Positions 43,161-53,669 of a stretch of DNA of 64,000 nt are shown piece by piece. Each line of letters starts with the position of its first letter. The stretch's first letter is position 1. This DNA comes from Motiliproteus sp. SC1-56. GTDB lineage: Bacteria > Pseudomonadota > Gammaproteobacteria > Pseudomonadales > Balneatricaceae. A model generated the notes under the pieces. The model saw only the letters and a list, made by a program, of their open reading frames with translations. It had not been told where the DNA came from and made no database searches. The DNA is taken from contig NZ_JAEMGS010000005.1 in NCBI RefSeq assembly GCF_017309075.1, forward strand, positions 186,001 to 250,000. Reading direction: 5' to 3'. The position numbers were made by a program, and so were the translations under genes.

Positions 43161-43457
43161 TCACGCCTGAGGCGCTGCGGTGGCTCCCCCCTCACGCTCC
43201 AGCAACGCTTTCAACCTGCGGCGACAGTCGGTGACCCGACAGCTTGCCCCATGAGGACAGCTCAGATGCAGCGCTCTCACCTCTCCGTCATCCAGGTCCA
43301 GCAACGAAACCAGCACCACCTCTTCCCGCTCCCGCTGGCTGCGTGCCCGCTTGAGCAGCGACACCGTATCCTCGCCGCGAAGAAAGCGCCTGCGCGCCAT
43401 GGCGCAAATCTCATCAAAGTCGTAGTTGCCCAGACAACCGGGCACGTGGCAGGCCAT
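43161..43457 (-). CDS. conserved small Cys-containing protein
   Basis: This protein has ~98 residues from ATG 43457 (GAGGG upstream), with an alternative ATG at 43487. It begins MACHVPGCLGNYDFDEICAM, then has a helical middle (LLKRARSQREREEVVLVSLLDL) and a C-terminal SCPHGASCRVTDCRRRL. Paired cysteines suggest metal binding. No family name is given. It is the second Cys-rich small protein in the row with the neighbour at 42935. Confidence 0.72.
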   Translation of the reverse strand: MACHVPGCLGNYDFDEICAMARRRFLRGEDTVSLLKRARSQREREEVVLVSLLDLDDGEVRALHLSCPHGASCRVTDCRRRLKALLEREGGATAAPQA

Positions 43458-43608
43458 GATCACATCCCTCTGCAGCACCGGGCACATCGTCGCTTCCTTC
43501 CGGCTCCCGACAACCTGGCTTTAACCTGAATTTAGCAGAAAGAAAGCCCCCCGGTTTGGCATTACGGAGCCCTTGCACCCGGCCTGCCGGTCACGCAAAA
43601 TTCCGTTC

Positions 43609-44187
43609 ATGTGGAAACGTATCAGGCGCGCGGCGCCAGCTCTTTTGATCCTGCTTCTCGCCGCCCCCCCCGCGGCGGCGAATGTGCAGGGGACAGCGGT
43701 GGACAGCAACCTGCGCCACTGGCTGAAAGCGGCGGTCGACAAAGCCGACAGTTTCGAAGATCGGTTCGACGCCGAGGTCTGGCTGGTGGACATGTCCAAC
43801 CGGATTCGGCGCTATGTTCCCGACGATGCCGAGCGCCTGCACATTCTGCGCGCCGCCCATCGCGAGGCGCAGCGGGCGGGCCTCCCGCCGGACCTTGTAC
43901 TGGCGGTTATTCACACGGAGAGCCTGTTTCAACGCTTCGCCATCTCGGTGGTCGGCGCCCAGGGGCTGATGCAGGTAATGCCTTTCTGGAAAGCGGAAAT
44001 CGGCCGCCCCCAGGACAACCTCACCGACATCGACACCAACCTGCGCTACGGGTGCACCATCCTGGCCTACTATCTGGAAGTGGCCAAGGGGGATATCACC
44101 GAAGCCCTGGCCCGCTACAACGGCAGCTACGGGCGCATGAAGTACCCCAAAAAGGTATTTCTGGCCCAGAACCGCTACAGCGACTAG
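43609..44187 (+). CDS. lytic transglycosylase (SLT domain), exported
   Basis: This 192-residue protein has a signal peptide (~1-25). An SLT domain carries catalytic Glu104 (AVIHTESLFQ) followed by GAQGLMQVMP (117-126). Later ARYNG fits the family. It cleaves peptidoglycan between MurNAc and GlcNAc in the periplasm. The ATG at 43609 lacks a good ribosome site; an in-frame TTG at 43573 is possible. Confidence 0.9.
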   Translation: MWKRIRRAAPALLILLLAAPPAAANVQGTAVDSNLRHWLKAAVDKADSFEDRFDAEVWLVDMSNRIRRYVPDDAERLHILRAAHREAQRAGLPPDLVLAVIHTESLFQRFAISVVGAQGLMQVMPFWKAEIGRPQDNLTDIDTNLRYGCTILAYYLEVAKGDITEALARYNGSYGRMKYPKKVFLAQNRYSD

Positions 44188-44188
44188 C

Positions 44189-44464
44189 CTAGCGAACCTC
44201 GAACCCTTGCAGCGCCGGGTCCGGCTCGACCTCTTCAACCTCCACGTCGGCCACGTTCGCCAGCGGTGGGCCCTGGCTGAGCCAGGCTTCAAGCAGTCGC
44301 ACCGCGTTGGCATCCCCGCTCATCATCACCTCCACCCGCCCGTCAGGCAGGTTCCGGACCCACCCGTCGACGCCGTTACCGTCAGCCTGCTCCTTGGTAG
44401 ACTGGCGAAACCAGACACCCTGCACTCGGCCACTGACCCAGGCATGCAATCCCAAACGATTCAT
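44189..44464 (-). CDS. acylphosphatase
   Basis: This 91-residue enzyme hydrolyses acyl phosphates. The catalytic residues are Arg20 (GRVQGVWFR) and Asn38 (VRNLPDGRVE). The gene's ATG overlaps the stop of the upstream membrane protein gene by four bases (ATGA). Confidence 0.95.
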   Translation of the reverse strand: MNRLGLHAWVSGRVQGVWFRQSTKEQADGNGVDGWVRNLPDGRVEVMMSGDANAVRLLEAWLSQGPPLANVADVEVEEVEPDPALQGFEVR

Positions 44465-45735
44465 ACGCGCTCCTTCCCGATCGAAGAGTTCGAGACACCG
44501 GTGGCACGGACCGAGTAGAGCCCGTCCAGGCTGGTCGCCAGCGCATCCTCACGCTGCTGCTCCAGGCTTCGAAGCTGGCGATCAAGTTCAATTTGCCAGG
44601 GTTTGCTCAACCCCTCCCCCAGCGCCGCGGGCAACGGCCAGGGACAGGCCCGCCACAGTTCCTGCACGCTGATCGCCCGGGGGTCCCTGCAGAGCACCAC
44701 CGTGCCCTGATCCGTCTTGGCGACCAGTCGCTGATCCACCAGCAGTTCCAGGTAATCATCCAGGGCTAGCGTCTCAAGACCCGGAAGGCGCTTGAGCAAT
44801 TCATCGCGACCAACGCCGCGGCCAAGAGGATAGTTCTCCCAGAGCACTTCCAGCAGCCCCAGCACCCAGCGCAGATGGGAGTATTGCCGCGCATGACGTT
44901 GGCCCCGGTAGGTACTCTGGGCCCGTACCAGCTCAGCCCCCAGCAGAATGATCAGCCAAGAAATATAGATCCAGGCCAGAAACAGGGGGAAAGCGGCAAA
45001 GGCGCCGTAAATCAGCTCATAGGAGGGGAAATGGGTGACGAACAGGGTAAAGGCCCGCTTGGCCGCCTCGAACAGAACCGAGACCACCAGCGCCCCGACA
45101 AACGCGTGGGGCACCGGCACCCGGCAGTTGGGAACGGCGGCGTAGATCAGGGTAAAGGCACCGACGCTGGTGGCCAGGGTCACCAGCCCCAACCAACGCT
45201 CACGCCCTCCCAGCACCGCGGTGGCGTCACTGATCAAGGGGAGGGAGACCAGGTAGGAGGTGAGCACAAAACCCAACCCAAGCAGCAAGGGGCCCAGGCT
45301 CAGCACGGCCCAGTAGAGCAAGAAGCTCGAAAGCCCGCGACGGTGGCTTCGCACCCGCCAGATGCGGTTGAACGCCGACTCGATGGTCTTCAACATCAGG
45401 TAGGCGGTCACCACCAGCACACCGATCCCCAGGGCCGTGAGGGTGCGGGCCTGATTGGCGAATCCCGACAGGTACTCCTTGACCGCCAGCCCGCTGGCCG
45501 GCACGAAATGGTTAAAAATCAGGGTTTCGAGCTGCATGCTGACCCCCTGAAAAGTGGGAATGGAGGAGAGCATGGCATAGGTCACCGTCATCAATGGGAC
45601 GACGGCGAACAGCGTGGTGTAGGTCAGGGCCGCCGCATTCAGCCCGCCGTGATTGGCATTAAACTCGGTCAACAGGTAGCGCAGGAAATGCCAACCGGCT
45701 ATAACCGGATTACTTTCGAACCCTTTTGCGCCCAT
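44461..45735 (-). CDS. YihY/UPF0761-family inner-membrane protein
   Basis: This 424-residue protein has about six membrane helices in the first ~300 residues. It has LNAAALTYTTLFAVVPLM near the start and FPLFLAWIYISWLIILLGAEL near residue 270. A cytoplasmic C-terminal domain follows. The family was once annotated as RNase BN, but members are membrane proteins of uncertain function. The ATG at 45735 has GGAG upstream and starts just before the domain, so it is preferred to one at 45786. Confidence 0.9.
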   Translation of the reverse strand: MGAKGFESNPVIAGWHFLRYLLTEFNANHGGLNAAALTYTTLFAVVPLMTVTYAMLSSIPTFQGVSMQLETLIFNHFVPASGLAVKEYLSGFANQARTLTALGIGVLVVTAYLMLKTIESAFNRIWRVRSHRRGLSSFLLYWAVLSLGPLLLGLGFVLTSYLVSLPLISDATAVLGGRERWLGLVTLATSVGAFTLIYAAVPNCRVPVPHAFVGALVVSVLFEAAKRAFTLFVTHFPSYELIYGAFAAFPLFLAWIYISWLIILLGAELVRAQSTYRGQRHARQYSHLRWVLGLLEVLWENYPLGRGVGRDELLKRLPGLETLALDDYLELLVDQRLVAKTDQGTVVLCRDPRAISVQELWRACPWPLPAALGEGLSKPWQIELDRQLRSLEQQREDALATSLDGLYSVRATGVSNSSIGKERV

Positions 45736-45882
45736 TTTTCCAGCTCCACTTAGTTCGCTGTTTATTCGCTGTGACTCGCTCCCCATAGAGTTTAGAATAC
45801 CCGCAACCGCAGGCAAAAGACCCTATTTTTTAGGCAGTTATAGCCTGCTCGCCACACCCGGACCCGAGGAGGCCGTATCACC

Positions 45883-47227
<1,345 letters not shown>

Positions 47228-47283
47228 GCCGGAGGCGGGTTTGAAAGGCTCAGCGCAAAGGCGATACGCGAATTCGCCGCGGC

Positions 47284-47299
47284 GCTTTGCTAGCAAAGC
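47284..47299. repeat. 16-base perfect palindrome between convergent genes
   Basis: GCTTTGCTAGCAAAGC lies in the 101-bp gap between the convergent DUF2069 and hda genes. As RNA it could form a 6-bp stem with a CTAG loop. There is no T run, and its role is unclear. Confidence 0.5.
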
Positions 47300-47328
47300 A
47301 TCGCGACAAACCGTCTCCCCCCGGGACT

Positions 47329-48045
47329 CTACCAGCCCAGGGTTTCCTTGATGAAGGGAATGGTGACCCGGCGCTTGGCGCTCAGCGAGGCGCTGTCCAG
47401 CCGTTCGAGCAGGGCGAAGAGCGCCGACATCTGACGCGGGCTGCGGTGCAGGATATACAGCGCCGCCTCTTCACTCAGCTGAATTCCCCGGGCATGGGCC
47501 CGCAGCTGCAGGGCCTGTACTTTGCCCGCATCATCCAGCCCGTGGAGCTGAAACACCAGCCCCCAGCTCAGGCGGGAAGCCAGATCAGGCAGCCTGATCC
47601 GCAGGCGGCGCGGCGGGGCATCGGCGGCAACCAGAAGGGCGCAGCCGGCATCCCGGAGACGGTTGAAGAGGTGGAAAAGCCCCTCCTCCCAGTCCGCGTC
47701 GCCAGCAACGGCGTGCAGGTGGTCAAGGCAGACCAGCTCCAGGCTTTCGAGCCCTTCAAGTACCTGCGGGCCGTAGGCCACGACCTGGTCCAGGGGCAGA
47801 TACAGGCTCTGACGCCCCACTGCCGCGGCCGCGTGGCAGGCCGCCTGCAGCAAATGGGTGCCGCCGCTGCCGGACGGTCCCCAGACGAAAACGAAATGTT
47901 CGTCTCCCCCCTCGGCGGCGGCGCGCACCGCCACCACGGCCAGGGCGTTATCCCCGGGATAAAAATTGCTAAGAGTGGCGTCATCCCGCAGCCCCACACT
48001 CAGCGCCAGTTGGTGAGGATGGGCCTTGGTCACAGTGTCAGTCAT
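47329..48045 (-). CDS. hda: DnaA regulatory inactivator Hda
   Basis: Hda binds the beta clamp and triggers ATP hydrolysis on DnaA after replication starts. The 238-residue AAA+ protein has an N-terminal clamp-binding-like HQLALSV (11-17) and FYPGDN. The Walker A-like loop GPSGSGGTH (56-64) lacks the usual lysine, and the Walker B-like segment is LVCLDHLHAV. Length is as expected for Hda and not DnaA, whose DNA-binding domain is absent. Confidence 0.94.
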   Translation of the reverse strand: MTDTVTKAHPHQLALSVGLRDDATLSNFYPGDNALAVVAVRAAAEGGDEHFVFVWGPSGSGGTHLLQAACHAAAAVGRQSLYLPLDQVVAYGPQVLEGLESLELVCLDHLHAVAGDADWEEGLFHLFNRLRDAGCALLVAADAPPRRLRIRLPDLASRLSWGLVFQLHGLDDAGKVQALQLRAHARGIQLSEEAALYILHRSPRQMSALFALLERLDSASLSAKRRVTIPFIKETLGW

Positions 48046-48063
48046 GAGGCAAAAAATACCGAA

Positions 48064-49131
48064 TCAGCGGCGCTCGCACTCCGCATTGTAAAGCTGGCTA
48101 CCTTTGTAACCCTCGTGAAGATGGCGCAAGAATACCATGACCACCGCCGCTGCTGGCAAGGCAAGCAGCACCCCGGTAAAACCAAACAGTTGGCCGCCGG
48201 CCATGATGGCGAAGATCACCGCCACCGGATGCAGGCCGATTCGATCGCCCACCAGCCAGGGGGTCAGCAGCATCCCCTCCAGTGCCTGGCCGACGATGAA
48301 AACCATCACCACCAGCCCGGGGTGCAGCAGATCCTGAAACTGCACGAACGCGGCCACCAGTGAAGCGCTGATCCCGACGACAAACCCCATGTAGGGAACG
48401 ATGCTGGCCGCCCCGGCAAGCAGCCCCAGCAGAAGGGCCAGGTCGATACCGATCAGCGCCAAGCCACTGGCATAGACCGCCCCCAGGCAAATCATCACCA
48501 ACAGCTGGCCTTTGACGAAAGCACCCAGCACCTCGTCGCACTCGCGGGCCCAACGACTGACCCGCCCCTCCAGGTTGCGCGGCAGCAGCTGGTTGATCCG
48601 GTCCAGCATCACGTCCCAGTCGCGCAGAAGATAGAAGGTCACGACGGGAATCAGCATCAGGTTGGCGAACCAGCCGATAAAGACCAGACTCGAGCGGGTC
48701 GCCTTTGACAGCAGCTGTCCCAGAAGGTCGCTGCCCTCGCGCCAATTGGCCCGAACCAACTCTCGCAGGTGCTGCAGATCGAAGGCGCTGACGTCCACCC
48801 CCAGCATCACCTCCAGTCGGGGCAACGCCTGGTTCTGGAGCCAGTCGATGATGCGCGGCAGGCGCTCAACCAGAGCGTTGATCTGGTGGCCCAGCATCGG
48901 CACCAGCCACAACAGCAACAGGCCAAAGAGCAGGGTAAAGGCGATAAAGACCAGGACCACCGACAGTGTGCGCGACATTCCCCGGGCCTCGAGCCGATCG
49001 GCGGCAGGATCGCCCATGTACGCCAACAGAGTGGCCACCAGGAAGGGGAACAGGATCGGCTCGAGCAGGTAGAAGAGCACACCGGCGAGCAGAACGAGAC
49101 ATAAAACCAGCCAACGTTGCGAATCGGTCAT
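48064..49131 (-). CDS. AI-2E/PerM-family transporter
   Basis: This 355-residue inner-membrane protein has about eight helices. Motifs SIVPYMGFVVGI and VGDRIGLHPVAVIFAI in the C-terminal half are characteristic. Family members have been linked to autoinducer-2 export or to cell envelope transport, and the substrate here is unknown. It sits 18 bp upstream of hda and 6 bp downstream of the DUF2066 gene. Confidence 0.92.
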   Translation of the reverse strand: MTDSQRWLVLCLVLLAGVLFYLLEPILFPFLVATLLAYMGDPAADRLEARGMSRTLSVVLVFIAFTLLFGLLLLWLVPMLGHQINALVERLPRIIDWLQNQALPRLEVMLGVDVSAFDLQHLRELVRANWREGSDLLGQLLSKATRSSLVFIGWFANLMLIPVVTFYLLRDWDVMLDRINQLLPRNLEGRVSRWARECDEVLGAFVKGQLLVMICLGAVYASGLALIGIDLALLLGLLAGAASIVPYMGFVVGISASLVAAFVQFQDLLHPGLVVMVFIVGQALEGMLLTPWLVGDRIGLHPVAVIFAIMAGGQLFGFTGVLLALPAAAVVMVFLRHLHEGYKGSQLYNAECERR

Positions 49132-49137
49132 GATACC

Positions 49138-50229
49138 TCAGTCATCCCAGCGATAATGGAGTTCGCCCCGGGCCTCGCCCGCGAGCTGGGGGCGGGGCTC
49201 GAAGCGTTTGTCCAGCCCGATCACCCCGCGCAACTGATCCAGGGAGCCGTTAAGAACCAGCCGCAAGGTCAGGGCATCGTCGGCGACAGAATCAACCAAT
49301 AGCTGCTCAACCGGGCTTTGCCGGCGCAGGTAATCGGTGACCGCCATGTAGTCGTCAAGGTCGCGGACGCCGTCTATCCGCAGCATCACCCCGTCCTCGC
49401 CGTAGCCCATGTCGCCGCCGCCGACGAAATCGGCGAACAGGCGGTCGGCGGCCTGGTCCACCGCCGAGGCCAGCTGCGCATCAAGGCTGTCGCCGCGCCC
49501 CTCGAACTCGTGGGTCTGCCCCCGCCAGAGCAGTTGCCACTGGCTCTCCCAACCGCCGGAGATCCGGTAGATGCGCCCCACCAGCACCGAGTCGGCCTGA
49601 TAGCGCTGGGATGCGCTCAGCACGCTGCGGGAGAAAAAGCCCCAGGCATCACTGACCGGCAACGCCGCCTCATCCTGCAGGTCAAGCAGCGGTCGGAAAA
49701 TAGGCAATCCCCGGGCCCGGGCGCGCCCCAGCATCCCCTCCAGCACCGGGTCGGCATCGCGTCCCAGATACTCACGTACGCCCCCCTTCTCCTCGACCAC
49801 CCAGACCAGCACGCCAGGACGGGTCGGCCCGAGCGGTCGGATGTTGGCCTGTGCCAGCAGCTCGTTGACCAACTCCGGCGCAAACTCGATGCGCAGACGA
49901 TGGGCCAGCACTTTGCGACCATCCGGAGTCACCCGGGGTATGTTGGTGCTCTGGTAACTGAACTGTTTGATCAGCCGCGACGGATTCTGCATTCCCGCCT
50001 GAAGGGCCGGCGTATTGAGCACGTCCCGCCGCCCGCTCACCCTTACCAGCACCCGCTCCAACGCCTCGGAAACCAAACCCGGGGCCACCTGTACCGACTG
50101 CTCAGCTACCAACAGCTCGGCATTGTAAAGCCCCTGCACCTGGGCAGCCCGAGCGGATGCCACCAGCAGCAGGGGAAGCATAAGCCCCAGCATCCACCCT
50201 TTGACAGACAGTCGGCCTTTCAACGTCAT
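49138..50229 (-). CDS. DUF2066 exported protein
   Basis: This 363-residue protein has a signal peptide (~1-28). LVRVSGRRDVL near residue 65 and the TRPGVLVWVV segment are typical of DUF2066. The function of the family is unknown, though it is widely conserved next to purM in gammaproteobacteria. The ATG at 50229 has GGGAG upstream; starts further upstream would bury the signal. Confidence 0.87.
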   Translation of the reverse strand: MTLKGRLSVKGWMLGLMLPLLLVASARAAQVQGLYNAELLVAEQSVQVAPGLVSEALERVLVRVSGRRDVLNTPALQAGMQNPSRLIKQFSYQSTNIPRVTPDGRKVLAHRLRIEFAPELVNELLAQANIRPLGPTRPGVLVWVVEEKGGVREYLGRDADPVLEGMLGRARARGLPIFRPLLDLQDEAALPVSDAWGFFSRSVLSASQRYQADSVLVGRIYRISGGWESQWQLLWRGQTHEFEGRGDSLDAQLASAVDQAADRLFADFVGGGDMGYGEDGVMLRIDGVRDLDDYMAVTDYLRRQSPVEQLLVDSVADDALTLRLVLNGSLDQLRGVIGLDKRFEPRPQLAGEARGELHYRWDD

Positions 50230-50392
50230 TACTCCCGGTCCAATGTGAGCGCCAAGGATAAACCATGGTCTGCCAACTCCAAAGCCCAAGCCAGCAGCGC
50301 CCCTCATCACCCCGGGCCACGCCGGGGTGTGCTCCAATAGTTAAATCCCTATTCCGGGATCTGCCCGGCGCAGCGGTGAGGGGCCCGGCTTG

Positions 50393-50914
50393 CTAGAACC
50401 CGAGCGAGCCGGCGCCGGTGACCGAAAACCACAAGCCGGTGGGCGAGGTTACGAATACCACGGGAGCCAGGCAGGGATCGGGCAGATCCAGATCCGCTTC
50501 GATTCGGGCATCACCATTGCGGGGGTCCCCCACCATCACCTCGGCATCGTTATCGGTCATCAGGTTTTCGATCACCGGCTCCCCTTCGGTGTTCAGCGTC
50601 ATGCAACTCACCACCGCGCGAAAAAAGGGCGCAGGGTTGAAACCGAAACCCGGCTCGGAATCGGGTATGATCAGCCCCCGCACTTTTATCTTCAGCTCTC
50701 CGTCTTCCTTCAGCGTGCCCTTGGCCTCCTCCAGCACCCAGGGCAAGCCGCCTCCCTCCACCTCGCGGATGGGGTTGCCGCCGTCCCGAAGAAAAGGGCC
50801 GTCAACGCCAACCATGGTCCAGAACTTAAGGACCGTGTTTCCCGAAGCCTGGGCGGTCCCCGCCAACCCCAGGGTTAAAGCAATCAACAAAACATGCATT
50901 AAGCGAAGGTTCAT
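50393..50914 (-). CDS. secreted hypothetical protein
   Basis: This 173-residue protein has a clear signal peptide ending in AQAS (~24). The mature part is acidic, with repeated Gly/Pro/Asp turns (GPFLRDGGN, GLIIPDSEPGFGFNP) and two cysteines in VVSCMTL and PDPCLAP. No family is recognised. It is isolated between DUF2066 and purM. Confidence 0.75.
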   Translation of the reverse strand: MNLRLMHVLLIALTLGLAGTAQASGNTVLKFWTMVGVDGPFLRDGGNPIREVEGGGLPWVLEEAKGTLKEDGELKIKVRGLIIPDSEPGFGFNPAPFFRAVVSCMTLNTEGEPVIENLMTDNDAEVMVGDPRNGDARIEADLDLPDPCLAPVVFVTSPTGLWFSVTGAGSLGF

Positions 50915-51147
50915 CTCTGCCGTCCTCTAATAGCCAAACGTGGAAGGGCGTGCCCCCGGTGCTTCTAGAAAATCGGCATCGACTGACCGACATACAGCCC
51001 TTTTCGCTCCCCAAGGGCAGACCCGTGTCTCAAGGCCAGCACGGATTCGATTCCGGCGAGCCCCACTTCGAGCCCGGTAAGTGTAGATGGCAAAACGTAT
51101 TTAAACGCTCGACGAGGCGAAAGGGACGGCAGGAGGCGGCCTTCTAA

Positions 51148-51156
51148 TGGTATAAT
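51148..51156 (+). promoter_or_regulatory. extended -10 promoter element for purMN
   Basis: TGG followed by TATAAT fits the extended -10 consensus TGnTATAAT and lies 54 bases before the purM start. No convincing -35 is present, which extended -10 promoters tolerate. Confidence 0.6.
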
Positions 51157-51209
51157 CGCCGCCCACTTCAACCGGGTTTTGATCAAGTTTCGGGACTTAC
51201 TAAAGAATC

Positions 51210-52274
51210 ATGAGCGAAAACAAAGACCTAAAGGCAAGATCCATCAGCTACAAAGACGCCGGCGTCGACATCGACGCCGGTAACGCCCTCGTCGACCGGA
51301 TCAAGGGGGTGGCCAAGCGGACCCGGCGTCCCGAAGTGATGGCCGGCCTCGGGGGCTTCGGCGCCCTCTGCGAACTGCCCGCCGGCTACAAGCAGCCGGT
51401 GCTGGTGTCGGGCACCGATGGCGTGGGCACCAAGCTGCGCCTGGCCATGGACCTGGGCAAGCATGACAAGATCGGCATCGACCTGGTGGCCATGTGCGTC
51501 AACGACCTGATCGTGGCCGGTGCCGAGCCGCTGTTCTTCCTCGACTACTACGCCACCGGCAAGCTCAACGTGGACGTGGCCGCCGACGTGGTCAGCGGCA
51601 TCGGCGAAGGCTGCGAGCAGGCCGGCTGTGCCCTGGTGGGTGGTGAAACCGCGGAGATGCCCGGCATGTACGAGGGCGAGGACTACGACCTGGCAGGCTT
51701 TTGTGTCGGCGTAGTCGAGAAAGACGAGATCATCGACGGCAGCCAGGTCCAGGTGGGCGATGTGCTGTTGGGACTGCCCGCCTCCGGCCCTCACTCCAAC
51801 GGCTACTCCCTGATCCGTAAAATCATCGAGGTGAGCGGCGCCGATATCAACGCCGACTTCGACGGCCGCACCCTGGGTGAGGCCCTGCTGGAGCCCACCC
51901 GTATCTACGTCAAGCCCCTGCTCAAGCTGATTCGCGAATGCGGCGTTAACGCGCTCTCCCACATCACCGGCGGCGGCCTGCTGGAAAACCTGCCGCGGGT
52001 ACTGCCGGACAACGCCAAGGCGGTCATCGACGTCAACAGCTGGCAACGCCCGGCCATCTTCAACTGGATCGCCGAGCAGGGCAACGTGGAGGCGCGGGAA
52101 ATGTACCGAACCCTCAACTGCGGTGTCGGCATGGTGATCTGCGTGGCGGCGGACAAGGCCGACGCGGCGCTTGAACTGCTGCGCGCAGAAAACGAAGCCG
52201 CCTTCGTCATCGGCAGCATCGAGTCCCTCGGCGCCGGCGAAGAGCAGGTGGAACTCAAGGGGCTGAACGCCTGA
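51210..52274 (+). CDS. purM: phosphoribosylformylglycinamidine cyclo-ligase
   Basis: PurM closes the imidazole ring to form AIR in purine synthesis, using ATP. The 354-residue protein has [13 protein letters not shown] at the start, GTDGVGTKL near residue 70, and [11 protein letters not shown] near 145. [16 protein letters not shown] is further on. It is co-transcribed with purN, whose ATG overlaps the purM stop by one base. The ribosome site is weak. Confidence 0.98.
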   Translation: MSENKDLKARSISYKDAGVDIDAGNALVDRIKGVAKRTRRPEVMAGLGGFGALCELPAGYKQPVLVSGTDGVGTKLRLAMDLGKHDKIGIDLVAMCVNDLIVAGAEPLFFLDYYATGKLNVDVAADVVSGIGEGCEQAGCALVGGETAEMPGMYEGEDYDLAGFCVGVVEKDEIIDGSQVQVGDVLLGLPASGPHSNGYSLIRKIIEVSGADINADFDGRTLGEALLEPTRIYVKPLLKLIRECGVNALSHITGGGLLENLPRVLPDNAKAVIDVNSWQRPAIFNWIAEQGNVEAREMYRTLNCGVGMVICVAADKADAALELLRAENEAAFVIGSIESLGAGEEQVELKGLNA

Positions 52275-52930
52275 TGAGTGACCTGCCCAACATCGTTGTC
52301 CTGATCTCCGGCAGCGGCACCAACCTGCAGGCGATCATCGATGCCGTGCGCAGCGGCGACATTCCCGCCCGCATCAGCCTGGTGCTGAGCAACCGGCCCG
52401 AGGTCAAGGGGCTGGAGCGGGCCCGGCAGGCCGGCATCGAAACGAAAGTGCTGGATCACACCGAGTTCACCAGCCGCGAGGCTTTCGACGCGGAGATGAT
52501 CCGCCAGATCGACCGCCAACAGCCCGACCTTGTGGTGCTGGCCGGTTTCATGCGGATCCTCACCGGCGACTTCGTGCGCCGCTACGAGGGCCGCATGATC
52601 AACATCCACCCCTCCCTACTGCCCAAGTACCGGGGCCTGCACACTCACCAGCGGGCCCTGGATGCCGGGGAGCCTGAGCACGGGGTGACGGTCCACTTTG
52701 TCACCGAGGAGCTGGACGGCGGACCCAACATCATCCAGGCGGTGGTGCCGGTGCAACCGGACGACACCGCCGAGACCCTCGCCCAGCGGGTCCAGGTGCA
52801 TGAGCACCTGATCTACCCGCTGGCGGTCAAGTGGTTCACCGAAGGGCGTATCCGTCTCACCCAGGGCGAGGTGACCCTGGACGGCACCCCGCTGCCCCCC
52901 GGCGGCTGCCTGCTGGACAGTCGGGACTAA
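52274..52930 (+). CDS. purN: phosphoribosylglycinamide formyltransferase
   Basis: PurN transfers a formyl group from 10-formyl-THF to GAR. The 218-residue enzyme has the phosphate loop SGSGTNLQ near residue 12, and catalytic Asn110, His112 and Asp148 (NIHPSLLP and ELDGGP). It is translationally coupled to purM. The two steps are not consecutive in the pathway, but the pairing is usual. Confidence 0.98.
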   Translation: MSDLPNIVVLISGSGTNLQAIIDAVRSGDIPARISLVLSNRPEVKGLERARQAGIETKVLDHTEFTSREAFDAEMIRQIDRQQPDLVVLAGFMRILTGDFVRRYEGRMINIHPSLLPKYRGLHTHQRALDAGEPEHGVTVHFVTEELDGGPNIIQAVVPVQPDDTAETLAQRVQVHEHLIYPLAVKWFTEGRIRLTQGEVTLDGTPLPPGGCLLDSRD

Positions 52931-52940
52931 ACTGAGCGCC

Positions 52941-53651
52941 ATGCTGGGTACGCGCCTAAAAAACGGCCTGTTGATCGCTCTGCTGCTGGGCAGCGGGCCC
53001 CTGCCGGCGTTCCCGCTCACCCCGTTCACCGCGACCTACGAAGCAGACTTCGAACTGGGCGTTGGGCTGGCCGGGGATGCGGTGCGGACCCTCAAAAAGC
53101 TGCCCAACGGCGACTGGCGCCTGGCCGTGGAAGCCGATGTCCAGGTGGCCGAGTTCCGCGAGTCAACCCAGTTTCGGCTGTATGAGGAACGGGTTCGGCC
53201 GCTGCGCTACGACTATCGCCGCAAAGTTTTTGGCAAGAAGCGCAGCGCCACCCTCACCTTCGACTGGCAAGCCCTGAGTGTGCTCAACGACGTGGAAGAC
53301 AGGCCCTGGAAGATGCAGGTTCCCCCTGACGCCCACGATAAGCTCAGCTACCAGATTCAGTTGCGCCGTGACCTGGCCGCCGGCAACACCGAGATGAGCT
53401 ACCCGGTGGCCGACGGCGGTCGCATCAAGACCTACCGCTTCGGCGTCCTCGGGCAGGAATCGGTGCGTACTCCCGCCGGGCGCTTCCAGGCACTGAAGGT
53501 CGAGCGCCTGCGCGACCCGGACAGCGAGCGCAAGACCCTGATCTGGTTCGCCCCGGCGCTGGACTACGCCATCGTCAAGCTGGCCCAGACCGAGGATGAC
53601 GGCAAGGAGTACCGCTTGCTGCTCAAGGCGATCGATACCAAGGCCCCTTAA
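52941..53651 (+). CDS. DUF3108 exported protein
   Basis: This 236-residue protein has a signal peptide and a beta-rich body: PFTATYEADF at the start, then LRYDYRRKVFGKK and PVADGGRIKTYRF. DUF3108 proteins are of unknown function, and this one lies 10 bp after purN as is usual in related genomes. Its fold is expected to resemble lipid-binding LolA-like half-barrels (inference). Confidence 0.87.
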   Translation: MLGTRLKNGLLIALLLGSGPLPAFPLTPFTATYEADFELGVGLAGDAVRTLKKLPNGDWRLAVEADVQVAEFRESTQFRLYEERVRPLRYDYRRKVFGKKRSATLTFDWQALSVLNDVEDRPWKMQVPPDAHDKLSYQIQLRRDLAAGNTEMSYPVADGGRIKTYRFGVLGQESVRTPAGRFQALKVERLRDPDSERKTLIWFAPALDYAIVKLAQTEDDGKEYRLLLKAIDTKAP

Positions 53652-53669
53652 GGCAGACAACCCCCAGCC

